From an uncultured Saprospiraceae bacterium (lineage in GTDB: Bacteria; Bacteroidota; Bacteroidia; Chitinophagales; Saprospiraceae): a stretch of 35,551 bases of DNA. Positions 9,710 through 21,061 of the stretch are shown one piece after another. Position 1 is the stretch's first letter, and each line of letters begins with the position of its first letter. The stretch spans positions 1 through 35,551 of the forward strand of contig CALDUB010000104.1 of the NCBI GenBank assembly GCA_937923465.1, in the 5' to 3' direction. The notes under the pieces were generated by a model. The model did not search any database, was not told the origin of the DNA, and saw only the letters and a program-made list of their open reading frames with translations. The translations under genes and the position numbers were made by a program.

Positions 9710-11395
9710 TTAATCATTCCCCTTAAAATAATCAATACCTTCACGTAAAGATAAGAACCAACGATTTTCACCTAACTCTTCTATAAATTTCTCTCTCTTC
9801 AAAATATCACGTACAGGTCCAATAGCTCCACACACAAAAAGTGCAATCCCTTTCCCTTCTAAAAATAAATGAATATCGCGCAATGCAGCCATTCCTGTAC
9901 TATCCATATGGTGAATACTTTTAGCATCTAAAATAAGTACCTTTAAAGGTCTTTCCTCTTCATTAATTAAATCCTTTACTCTGTCTTTAAAGAAAGAAGC
10001 ATTAATGAAGAAAAGCTGATTGTCGAAACGGATAATTAAAGCGTTATTTTCTTGTTTCGCACTATCAAAACGGTCAATACTTCGGTAATAAGTCTTCCCC
10101 GGAACTATCCCTAAAACGGCAACATGCGGTGCAGAACTCCGATGCAAAACATTCGCTATCGACAAAATAACACCAGCAATTACGCCTTCTTCTATACCTA
10201 GAGTCAAAGTCGTAAAAAAAGTTGCCATCATCAACATAAACTCCCGACGGTGTTTTTTCCAGAGGTCTATTGCTTTTTCATATTCTATCAAACTGCGAAT
10301 TGCTAAAAGGATAATCGCAGCTAAAATAGCTTTAGGTAAATAATAAAAAATAGGCACAAGAAATAGTAAGGTCAATACCATGAGCGAAAAAGTCACTAAA
10401 GAAGCTATAGTCGTTCTCGCACCAGACTCATTATTTATAGCTGAGCGGGTAAAACTTGCAGATGTCGGCATGGATTGAAAAAATGCCCCGCCGATTTTTG
10501 AAATACCAATGGCAAATAATTCTTGATTGGGTTTTATGGTGTAATCTTGATGCTTAGCGTCAATAGACTTAGCTATTCCGATGCTTTCAATGATTCCAAT
10601 AATCGTTACAGTTAGAACCGTCGGAAATATCTTTTGAAGGGTTTCTATACTAATATCTGGTATTTGAAAAGCAGGTAAACCCTCTGGTACTAGTCCAACA
10701 ATCCTTAAGTCATAGGCAGGTAAATCTAAGAAATAGCTTAATAATGTTCCCAAAATAACAACGATTAAAGCGCCAGGAATTGCCTTGTTAATTTTTTTTA
10801 AAAGAAGCATAATAGCCATTGCGCCTGTACACATGACAACAGATATCCAGTTTGTTTGTCCAAAATTTTGAGTAGCATATCCTATTTTCTCAAACAGATT
10901 GAACTCTCGCGGAATAATGAAGCCCAATAAATCACTCAATTGGGATGCTAAAATGATAAATGCAGCAGCTGAAGTGAAGCCTGCAATGACTGGTTGGGAT
11001 AAAAAATTGACTAAAAATCCCATTTTTAATAAGCCTAATATCATTTGACATAAACCAATAAGTAAGCCTGCAGCAATGGCATAACCAATGAACTCAGTAG
11101 AAAAAGGTTCGACTCCCAAACGACTAATTCCTTCTGCTAAAACTATCGAAGAAACAGCTACTGGTCCAATGGATAATTGACGAGATGTACCAAAAAAAGC
11201 ATATAGCAAGATAGGAATTAAGCCTCCGTAAAGTCCATAAATAGGTGGCAACCCTGCCAAGACAGCATAAGCCATACCTTGTGGAATGAGCATAATACCG
11301 ACCGTTAATCCTGCTATCAAATCAGCCCTAAAAATGCTTTTTGTATAGCTTTTTAGGTCGTTTCGTAGCGGTGAGATGTTTTTTAAGAGACTCAA
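9710..11395 (-). CDS. SulP family anion transporter (SLC26-like) with STAS domain
   Basis: DLIAGLTVGIMLIPQGMAYAVLAGLPPIYGLYGG, multiple transmembrane segments, C-terminal STAS VLILDAKSIHHMDSTGMAAL. Confidence 0.95.
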   Translation of the reverse strand: MSLLKNISPLRNDLKSYTKSIFRADLIAGLTVGIMLIPQGMAYAVLAGLPPIYGLYGGLIPILLYAFFGTSRQLSIGPVAVSSIVLAEGISRLGVEPFSTEFIGYAIAAGLLIGLCQMILGLLKMGFLVNFLSQPVIAGFTSAAAFIILASQLSDLLGFIIPREFNLFEKIGYATQNFGQTNWISVVMCTGAMAIMLLLKKINKAIPGALIVVILGTLLSYFLDLPAYDLRIVGLVPEGLPAFQIPDISIETLQKIFPTVLTVTIIGIIESIGIAKSIDAKHQDYTIKPNQELFAIGISKIGGAFFQSMPTSASFTRSAINNESGARTTIASLVTFSLMVLTLLFLVPIFYYLPKAILAAIILLAIRSLIEYEKAIDLWKKHRREFMLMMATFFTTLTLGIEEGVIAGVILSIANVLHRSSAPHVAVLGIVPGKTYYRSIDRFDSAKQENNALIIRFDNQLFFINASFFKDRVKDLINEEERPLKVLILDAKSIHHMDSTGMAALRDIHLFLEGKGIALFVCGAIGPVRDILKREKFIEELGENRWFLSLREGIDYFKGND

Positions 11396-11489
11396 ATTAT
11401 ATGATTTGCTTGGAAAAATTGCAAGTTACTATTTCAAATTAATAAATATAAAAGAAGTCTTACAAAAGGTGCTTTCAAAGAAAAACAAT

Positions 11490-11522
11490 TTTGTCTAATT
11501 TGATTCTTTTAACTTACCTTTG
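11490..11522 (+). promoter_or_regulatory. Candidate Bacteroidota promoter for the APH-family gene
   Basis: TTTG (11490-11493), 21 nt, TACCTTTG (11515-11522), matching the -33/-7 consensus TTTG/TAnnTTTG. Confidence 0.55.
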
Positions 11523-11552
11523 GTTTCTATCTTTTAAAGCAAAAAAATCAAA

Positions 11553-12581
11553 ATGTCAGACACAAAAGCTGTTCGGAAAGGAGAAGAATTGGATTGGGAT
11601 AAGTTGGAAGCTTATCTAAAAGACCAATTAGATGGCTTGGATGGAAAAATGGCTGTCCAGCAGTTTCATGGTGGTCATGCAAATTTGACCTATTTGATTC
11701 AGTTTGGAGAGAAGGAATTTGTTTTACGTCGTCCGCCTTTTGGAAAAATCGCTCCAGGTGCGCATGATATGAAACGGGAGTATCGGGTCTTGTCAAAGTT
11801 ATACAAATACTTGCCGGAAGCGCCTCGTGCTTATCATTTATGTGAGGACGAGTCTATTGTCGGAGCGCGGTTTGTGTTGATGGAAAGATGCAAAGGAGTG
11901 GTAGTTCGTCGAGAACTTCCAGAGTCTTTTGCCAAAGAAGAAAACATTCATAAACGCTTGACAGATGCCCTGTTGAGAACTACTGCTAGTTTACACTCAG
12001 TAGATGTTGCCGCAGCAGATTTAGAGGCATTAGGAAAACCAGAAGGCTTTGCCGAAAGACAAGTAAGTGGTTGGAATAAACGCTGGAATCTATCCAAAAC
12101 TTGGAAAGTTCAAAATATGGAAGATGTCTATGATGCTTTAAAATCTTCTATTCCTCAGCCACAGGCAGTATCTCTAATTCACAATGATTTAAAATTTGAT
12201 AATTGTCAGTTTCAACCAAACAATCCAGATAAAATTACAGCAATTTTTGATTGGGATATGTGCACAACCGGCGATGCTTTAATTGATTTTGGTGGTTTAT
12301 TGGCTTATTTTCCAGAGCAAACAGTACCTGATATGTTTCAGATGTTGCCTAAAGGAACTTATCCCAATAAGGTGGATATGATTGCGCAGTATTCTGAAAT
12401 GACAGGTTTTAATACAGACCAAATATGGTGGTATGAAGCTTTCGCTTATTGGAAAACAGCGATTATCGTACAGCAGTTGTATAAGCGTTATTCTGACGGG
12501 GCGACGAAAGATGAACGTATGGCGAAGTTTGGGAAAATGGCGGAGATGTTAGGTGGATTTGCTAAGGCGAAATTGCGCTAA
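11553..12581 (+). CDS. Phosphotransferase family protein (APH/ACAD10-like kinase fold)
   Basis: FHGGHANLTYLIQFGEKEFVLRRPPFGKIAPGAHDMKREYRVL; catalytic LIHNDLKFDNCQF; AIFDWDMCTTGDALIDFG. Confidence 0.85.
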   Translation: MSDTKAVRKGEELDWDKLEAYLKDQLDGLDGKMAVQQFHGGHANLTYLIQFGEKEFVLRRPPFGKIAPGAHDMKREYRVLSKLYKYLPEAPRAYHLCEDESIVGARFVLMERCKGVVVRRELPESFAKEENIHKRLTDALLRTTASLHSVDVAAADLEALGKPEGFAERQVSGWNKRWNLSKTWKVQNMEDVYDALKSSIPQPQAVSLIHNDLKFDNCQFQPNNPDKITAIFDWDMCTTGDALIDFGGLLAYFPEQTVPDMFQMLPKGTYPNKVDMIAQYSEMTGFNTDQIWWYEAFAYWKTAIIVQQLYKRYSDGATKDERMAKFGKMAEMLGGFAKAKLR

Positions 12582-12585
12582 TTAG

Positions 12586-12657
12586 AATTTTTCACCGCAA
12601 AGACGGAGAGGCGGGGAGTTTTATCTCTGCGTCTCTCCGTTTTTGCGGTGAAAAATT
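12586..12657. terminator. Large bidirectional hairpin between convergent genes
   Basis: AATTTTTCACCGCAAAGACGGAGAGGCG... pairs with ...GCGTCTCTCCGTTTTTGCGGTGAAAAATT over about 29 bp. Confidence 0.7.
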
Positions 12658-12659
12658 AC

Positions 12660-15647
<2,988 letters not shown>

Positions 15648-15649
15648 TT

Positions 15650-15680
15650 AAAATTTTAAATCCGTCCATTTGGACGGAAT
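15650..15680. repeat. Intergenic palindrome just upstream of the lacZ-like start, matching the palindrome inside KilA-N gene 2
   Basis: TCCGTCCATTTGGACGGA (15661-15678) with 5' flank AATTTTAAA. The KilA-N gene 2 sense strand reads AATTTTAAATCCGTCCAAATGGACGGAATTAG. Confidence 0.85.
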
Positions 15681-15785
15681 AAGAATAAGAGGTAAGAGTA
15701 ATTTCAACGAAAAAGGCTAATGTAGAGAATTTTTGACATCCATTGCATAATCTCTAAGCATCAGAATATCCTGATGTTTAAAAAT

Positions 15786-16358
15786 TTATTCTTCCTCCTG
15801 GACGCGCTTATTCTCGGGTAATTGCCCAGGCATAGTATCTAACATAATTCGCGCATTGTCCACGTAATCTGTAATTTTAGAAATATGCCAAGTTCGATTA
15901 GCTTCTAAACGTTCGAATTCCGATTTTTTCAAACGTTGAAATTCTTTAATCATGTAAACTTGGAAAGGAGGGGACAACCAATATGCAAAATTGAGCGCAA
16001 TATCTTGATGTGCATAAGTACCGCCGCCTTTCCCACGTTTGGAGCGCAAACCTATGGCAGAAGTCTTTTCAACAATTGCTTTTACACTAATATTTTGACT
16101 GCGCTCCGTAGCCTGTAATCTAATTCCGTCCATTTGGACGGATTTAAAATTAGGGTTAGATATTTCTTCCCAAGTTTGAATAAATTGTAGAGTCGCACCA
16201 TTCCGCAGCCAGCTTCTAATCAACTCATCAGTTCGAGTTTCTGATTGTTTGGCAATATCATTTAACGAGATATAATTGTCTTCTCCTATCTCTTCAAAAG
16301 AAATTGCGACGCCTTTTATATTTACAGTTTTCTTATTCTTTGACATTTGCTTTCTCAT
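15786..16358 (-). CDS. KilA-N domain-containing protein
   Basis: DNYISLNDIAK...LIRSWLRNGATLQFIQTWEEISNPNFKSVQMDGIRLQA...KTSAIGLRSKRGKGGGTYAHQDIALNFAYWLSPPFQVYMIKEFQRLK. Confidence 0.9.
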   Translation of the reverse strand: MRKQMSKNKKTVNIKGVAISFEEIGEDNYISLNDIAKQSETRTDELIRSWLRNGATLQFIQTWEEISNPNFKSVQMDGIRLQATERSQNISVKAIVEKTSAIGLRSKRGKGGGTYAHQDIALNFAYWLSPPFQVYMIKEFQRLKKSEFERLEANRTWHISKITDYVDNARIMLDTMPGQLPENKRVQEEE

Positions 16359-16363
16359 TTTTC

Positions 16364-16387
16364 AATTAGGTCTGCACAGACCTAATT
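16364..16387. promoter_or_regulatory. Palindrome immediately upstream of KilA-N gene 2
   Basis: AATTAGGTCTG-CA-CAGACCTAATT: perfect 11-bp arms with a 2-nt centre, 5 nt before the start codon. Confidence 0.65.
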
Positions 16388-16397
16388 AAAATTTTAC

Positions 16398-16473
16398 GTT
16401 CTTTGACAAATCCCCCCACGTTTGCGGTACAAGCAGTGATTGTCCCGTGCAACAGGGGGATTTGTCAAAGAAC
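16398..16473. repeat. Inverted-repeat element GTTCTTTGACAAATCCCCC...GGGGGATTTGTCAAAGAAC
   Basis: Perfect 19-bp arms around a 38-nt loop. A related element lies at 29731-29832. Confidence 0.8.
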
Positions 16474-16533
16474 CAAATTTTATTAGACTCATTTTCCGTA
16501 AAGGTAAATGATTTTCAAGAAATAATATTCAAC

Positions 16534-16575
16534 AAAAAAAGCTACTTTGAAAATTAATCTCAAAGTAGCTTTTTC
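16534..16575. terminator. Intrinsic terminator
   Basis: AAAAAAGCTACTTTGA-loop-TCAAAGTAGCTTTTT. Confidence 0.7.
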
Positions 16576-16603
16576 CTTATTCTTCATCCGAAGACTTATC
16601 TTT

Positions 16604-17392
16604 TCAGCGAAACGAAGGATACAAAAATAAATCCTCCACAACATTCCCTGGGTAAAAATATTCCCAATTTTCCCGCTTATACTGCAAACGATTGGTAATA
16701 ATTTTCAAAACCGACGGATTATTCGCCATACCTAAATGACTCCCACGCACTTCAATATTTTGGTGAATAGAATCTTCCACTTCTTCCATGCAATATTCCC
16801 ACGGTACCACGCCATCTTGTTTAGAATAAATAGAGGTAGTAGGGACAGGTGTAGGTTTCGGCAAGTCAATTAAAAGTTGCGGGTCAACATCTGCCACGCG
16901 TTTACCTCCTGTGATAAGATTGTAAATCCAAGCCACATTATTTGCCTCGCTGATACCTCTAAATGGAGAAGCCAAAGTAATAACTTGACGCACCATATTT
17001 GTCTGCATTTTTGAAAGTTGGCGTGCATATACACCTCCCAAACTCCAACCAATAATACTTACTTTTTTACCGTGCTTCTCATAAATATCACCCAAAGTTT
17101 TTTCTAATTCGTATAGTGCATCTTCCTGCCCTGAATTGCGCCCCAAGTTCCAGCCATAAGATACATACCCCATATTATCTAAATATTTCCGCAGATAAGA
17201 AGTAGACATATCACTCGCTAAAAATCCTGGTAAAACCAATATTGGATGTCCATCTCCACATTCATTATCTACAAAAAATTTGCGATAAGGATAAGAGATA
17301 CCTGTCTCAGCCAAAGCGCGTCCTGCTTCAGTTATTAACCAAAAAAGAGATGGTCTCTTTATTTTCTTATTTTCTTGCTCCATCGAACTCAT
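16604..17392 (-). CDS. Alpha/beta hydrolase (PGAP1/lipase-like)
   Basis: GHPILVLPGFLASDMSTSYLRKYLDNMGY; nucleophile elbow IIGWSLGGVYAR; C-terminal GSHLGMANNPSV with the catalytic-type His. Confidence 0.8.
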   Translation of the reverse strand: MSSMEQENKKIKRPSLFWLITEAGRALAETGISYPYRKFFVDNECGDGHPILVLPGFLASDMSTSYLRKYLDNMGYVSYGWNLGRNSGQEDALYELEKTLGDIYEKHGKKVSIIGWSLGGVYARQLSKMQTNMVRQVITLASPFRGISEANNVAWIYNLITGGKRVADVDPQLLIDLPKPTPVPTTSIYSKQDGVVPWEYCMEEVEDSIHQNIEVRGSHLGMANNPSVLKIITNRLQYKRENWEYFYPGNVVEDLFLYPSFR

Positions 17393-17691
17393 ACGTCATA
17401 TTTATTGATTCTTCCCAAATTTTCAATCATTTCTCCTCTATTCTAACAAAAAATCATACTTTGTGTTTTACTTAAGACGCAATACCCAAATATTTGTTAC
17501 ATTTGATAATCAGTCAAAAATTCCGCCACAATATAGAATAAAACAATAAGATGCTTTATAAATGAATAGAAAAAGTATTAATTTGTTTTCAAATTACCCT
17601 GTTTTTTGTATTCTTGAGGCATAATTTAAAAAGGATACAAGATTAACTTTCCTAACTCTAGTAAAAGAGAGCTTACAAACCACCACCTACT

Positions 17692-20600
17692 ATGCAGAAG
17701 ATTGTTGAGGATAAGAGATTTCAAAAGAAATTGGCTGAGATAGCGGTAGAAATCAATGAACCAATTGAGTCCGTTCAGAAGAAAGCAGAAGAGTATATCA
17801 AGGAACTATATACCGTTCATCATCCTTTGGCAAAAATCGTCGGAGTAGAAGCGGTACAATATATCCTCTCGCGTGGCTACAAAAAAACAATAGACGTCAA
17901 TCCTGACGAATTGCGTAAACTTGCTAAAACTGTCCGCCGTCATCCCGTTGCTTTCGTCATGACTCACAAGACCTACATTGACATGTTTGTACTTGGGATT
18001 GTCTTGGTGCGCCACGGTTTGCCATTGCCACATATTTTTGCGGGTATTAATATGGATTTTTTGGGATTGGGACAACTGGGACGACACAATGGGGTGATTT
18101 TCATTCGTCGCTCCTTCAAAGATAATTTAATTTACAAAGCTGCTTTGCGCCATTTTATCGCCTCTTTGATTAAAGATAAGGGTGACTTTATGTGGGCTAT
18201 CGAAGGGACTAGGTCTCGGACTGGTAAGCTGGTTTGGCCCAAAATGGGTATTCTAAAATATATAAAAGAAGCAGAAGTAGAAGCACGGGCAGATGTAAAA
18301 TACGTTCCCGTGTCAATTGTTTATGATTTGATTCCTGATGTAAAAGAAATGACACAGGAAGGCCGCGGCAAGATGAAGACAAAAGAAAGTCTTGCTTGGT
18401 TTATGAATTATATTCAGAAAATGGGTGATAAATTCGGGCGTATTTCTATACGATTTGGTGAGCCTGTAGCTTCAACTGATAAAAATGCCGCCGTTAATAT
18501 TTATAATTCCAAAACTTCTAAAAACGAAGAAGGCGGAATTTCTCATTTTGCCTTAGAATTATCACATAGTATCAATAAGGTAACGCCAGTAACGACGACT
18601 TCTTTGATTTGTATTTCTCTGTTGAGTAAATTTTCTTTGTCAAAGCGATCGATTGAGAGTGATATTTCTTCACTAATGCTACTCATCGAAAATCAAAAAC
18701 CTGATGCACTCGTCGATAGAGGTCAAGCTATAGGTGAAAGTGTGCAAACTGCGCTCAACTTGCTCCTCCGCGCAGGCATTCTCCAACAAAAAGGAGATAG
18801 TCTCAATGCAAAATATATCATCAATCCAGATAATTACTTGCAGGCAACTTATTACGCCAATATGTCGGTACATCATTTGTATCAACGGGCTTTTATTGAG
18901 TTAGCATTGCTCAAAGTAAAAGATTTAGAACCTAAAAAACGCATTTTAGCATTTTGGAAAGAGATAATGAGCCTACGGGACTTATTCAAATTCGAATTTT
19001 TCTATTCTCGTAAAATACAATTTACGGAAGAGATTGAAGCTAATTTAAATTTCCTATCTACCAATTGGCAAAAAATTCTCACGAACCCAGAAACAGATAT
19101 TACTGCAATCCTAAATAAGCATAATCTATTTATAGCGCCAGCTATTCTACATAGCTATACGGATGCTTACCGTGTCGTCACACAAACACTTTTAAATCAA
19201 GATACCTCTGATTATTTCATCGAAAAGAAGTTTTTAGAAAATTGCCTCTTTACCGGCGAAGAAATGCACTGGCAGGGACGTATTCAACGTATGGAGTCGG
19301 TTTCGTCCTCTTTCTTGCAAAATGGTTTACGTTTGGCAAAACACCGCAATCTCATTCCACATAAAGAGGATGCAAAAAAAGAAGCTATTTCTGCCCTTTT
19401 CGATACTCTCAACGAGATTGGAGTAAATATCAACTACCTACAAGGTATAACTTTAGCCAAACCCCTCCTCGCCTCTCCAATTGTACCTATTGAGCGAGAT
19501 ATCGTACCAGGGAGTAAAACAGAAGGTATTACAGAAGATATCATCAAAGGAGAATCTGGTCCACATATTGGGGCATTTTTCGACCTTGACAGGACTTTGA
19601 TTAAAGGATTTTCAGCAAAAGAATTTTTCCAATCTCGTATGTTGAGTGGAAAAATGAGCCGACAAGAAATTGTTTCGCAATTTGCAGGCGTCATAGTCTA
19701 TGCACGTGGAAAAGGAAACTTTGCGGGTTTGGCAGCAGTGAGTGCCAAAGGAGTCCGCGGAGTCGATGAAAAAGTATTTATTGAGGTTGGAGAGGAAGTT
19801 TATCACAAACATTTGGCGGAAACTATCTTTCCAGAAGCACGTGCCATGGTCGCGGCGCACATGATAAAGGGGCATACTGTAGCGATAGTTTCGGCAGCGA
19901 CCCCTTATCAAGTTAATCCGATTGCGCGCGATTTAGGAATTGCGCACGTCATGTGTACGCGGATGGAAGTTGAAGACGGAAAATTTACGGGAAATATAGT
20001 TGAACCTGCTTGTTGGGGAGAAGGAAAAGCACATGCTGCCCGAGAACTAACCGAAAAGTTTGGTCTTGACTTATCAAAAAGTTATTTTTATACAGACAGT
20101 GCAGAGGATTTGCCACTTTTAGAAATAGTTGGTAATCCCCGTCCAATGAATCCAGATACTAAATTAGCAGCTCTAGCCTTTAAAAATGGCTGGCCTGTCT
20201 ATCGTTTAGACGATGAAACGCGGATAACGACAACCGATATGGTACGAACGGGTCTGGCAGCGGGTTCTCTCCTACCAGCGACTTTGCGTGGCATCATGAA
20301 TGGTCTAATGTCTATGTCTTGGGATGAAGGCATCAATAGTTTGATGTCATCAGTTGGCGATTTGGTGATACAAATGGCAGGTATTCAGTTAGTCGTCAAA
20401 GGCGAAGAAAATCTATGGGCACAACGTCCAGCAGTTTTCCTTTTCAATCACCAGAGTAGTGTTGATATTTTTATTGCTGCAAAATTGATTCGTAAAAATG
20501 CGACAGGAATTGCGAAGAAAGAGCTCAAAATGATGCCAATTATTGGTCAACTCATGCAAGCCGCTGGGGTCATATTTATTGACCGTAAAAATAGAGAAAG

Positions 20601-20946
20601 TGCTATTGCTGCCATGAAACCTGCAGTAGAAGCTTTGAAAGCAGGAACGAGTATTATTATTTTCCCAGAAGGTACGCGAAGTAAAAGTTACCGTATGGGT
20701 AATTTTAAGAAAGGAGCTTTTCACATGGCAATGGAAGCTGGTGTTCCTGTCATTCCTGTGGTCATACGTAATGCGCACGATGCCATGCCTAATGGTACGA
20801 ATGTCTTGCGCGCAACGGCAATCGAGGTAATTGTACATCCAGCTATACCGACTAAAGGTTGGAAGAAGAAGGATTTGAATGGAAAAATAAAGGAGGTGAG
20901 GCAGTTATTTTTGGATGAATTGGGGCAGGTTGAGGTAGAGATATAA
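17692..20946 (+). CDS. Triple fusion: PlsB-like glycerol-3-phosphate acyltransferase, HAD-IB phosphatase, PlsC-like acyltransferase
   Basis: PlsB motifs THKTYIDMFVL, GVIFIRRSFKDN, EGTRSRTGKLVWPKMGIL; HAD motif GAFFDLDRTLIKGFSAKEFF with YTDSAEDLPLLE; PlsC motifs NHQSSVDIFI, IFPEGTRSKS, KKGAFHMA. Confidence 0.9.
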   Translation: MQKIVEDKRFQKKLAEIAVEINEPIESVQKKAEEYIKELYTVHHPLAKIVGVEAVQYILSRGYKKTIDVNPDELRKLAKTVRRHPVAFVMTHKTYIDMFVLGIVLVRHGLPLPHIFAGINMDFLGLGQLGRHNGVIFIRRSFKDNLIYKAALRHFIASLIKDKGDFMWAIEGTRSRTGKLVWPKMGILKYIKEAEVEARADVKYVPVSIVYDLIPDVKEMTQEGRGKMKTKESLAWFMNYIQKMGDKFGRISIRFGEPVASTDKNAAVNIYNSKTSKNEEGGISHFALELSHSINKVTPVTTTSLICISLLSKFSLSKRSIESDISSLMLLIENQKPDALVDRGQAIGESVQTALNLLLRAGILQQKGDSLNAKYIINPDNYLQATYYANMSVHHLYQRAFIELALLKVKDLEPKKRILAFWKEIMSLRDLFKFEFFYSRKIQFTEEIEANLNFLSTNWQKILTNPETDITAILNKHNLFIAPAILHSYTDAYRVVTQTLLNQDTSDYFIEKKFLENCLFTGEEMHWQGRIQRMESVSSSFLQNGLRLAKHRNLIPHKEDAKKEAISALFDTLNEIGVNINYLQGITLAKPLLASPIVPIERDIVPGSKTEGITEDIIKGESGPHIGAFFDLDRTLIKGFSAKEFFQSRMLSGKMSRQEIVSQFAGVIVYARGKGNFAGLAAVSAKGVRGVDEKVFIEVGEEVYHKHLAETIFPEARAMVAAHMIKGHTVAIVSAATPYQVNPIARDLGIAHVMCTRMEVEDGKFTGNIVEPACWGEGKAHAARELTEKFGLDLSKSYFYTDSAEDLPLLEIVGNPRPMNPDTKLAALAFKNGWPVYRLDDETRITTTDMVRTGLAAGSLLPATLRGIMNGLMSMSWDEGINSLMSSVGDLVIQMAGIQLVVKGEENLWAQRPAVFLFNHQSSVDIFIAAKLIRKNATGIAKKELKMMPIIGQLMQAAGVIFIDRKNRESAIAAMKPAVEALKAGTSIIIFPEGTRSKSYRMGNFKKGAFHMAMEAGVPVIPVVIRNAHDAMPNGTNVLRATAIEVIVHPAIPTKGWKKKDLNGKIKEVRQLFLDELGQVEVEI

Positions 20947-20981
20947 GTTGCAGTAGCTTTTAACTGCCAAGCCGAGAAAGA

Positions 20982-21024
20982 AAAAGCTGTACTCCTCAAA
21001 TTCATTTGAAGGGTACAGCTTTTA
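20982..21024. terminator. Bidirectional terminator between convergent genes
   Basis: AAAAGCTGTACTCCTCAAATTCATTTGAAGGGTACAGCTTTT. Confidence 0.7.
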
Positions 21025-21061
21025 ATGTTGGTTGTTCGCCAAATCTTGTGAGATGCTAATT

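Noticed and set aside
12586-12657. Long hairpin as a regulatory RNA
   Set aside because: Placed exactly between convergent genes, so a bidirectional terminator or common CACCGCAAAGACGC-type repeat is adequate.
20413-21005. Minus-strand ORFs inside the PlsC domain
   Set aside because: Antisense shadow ORFs of a strongly coding gene.
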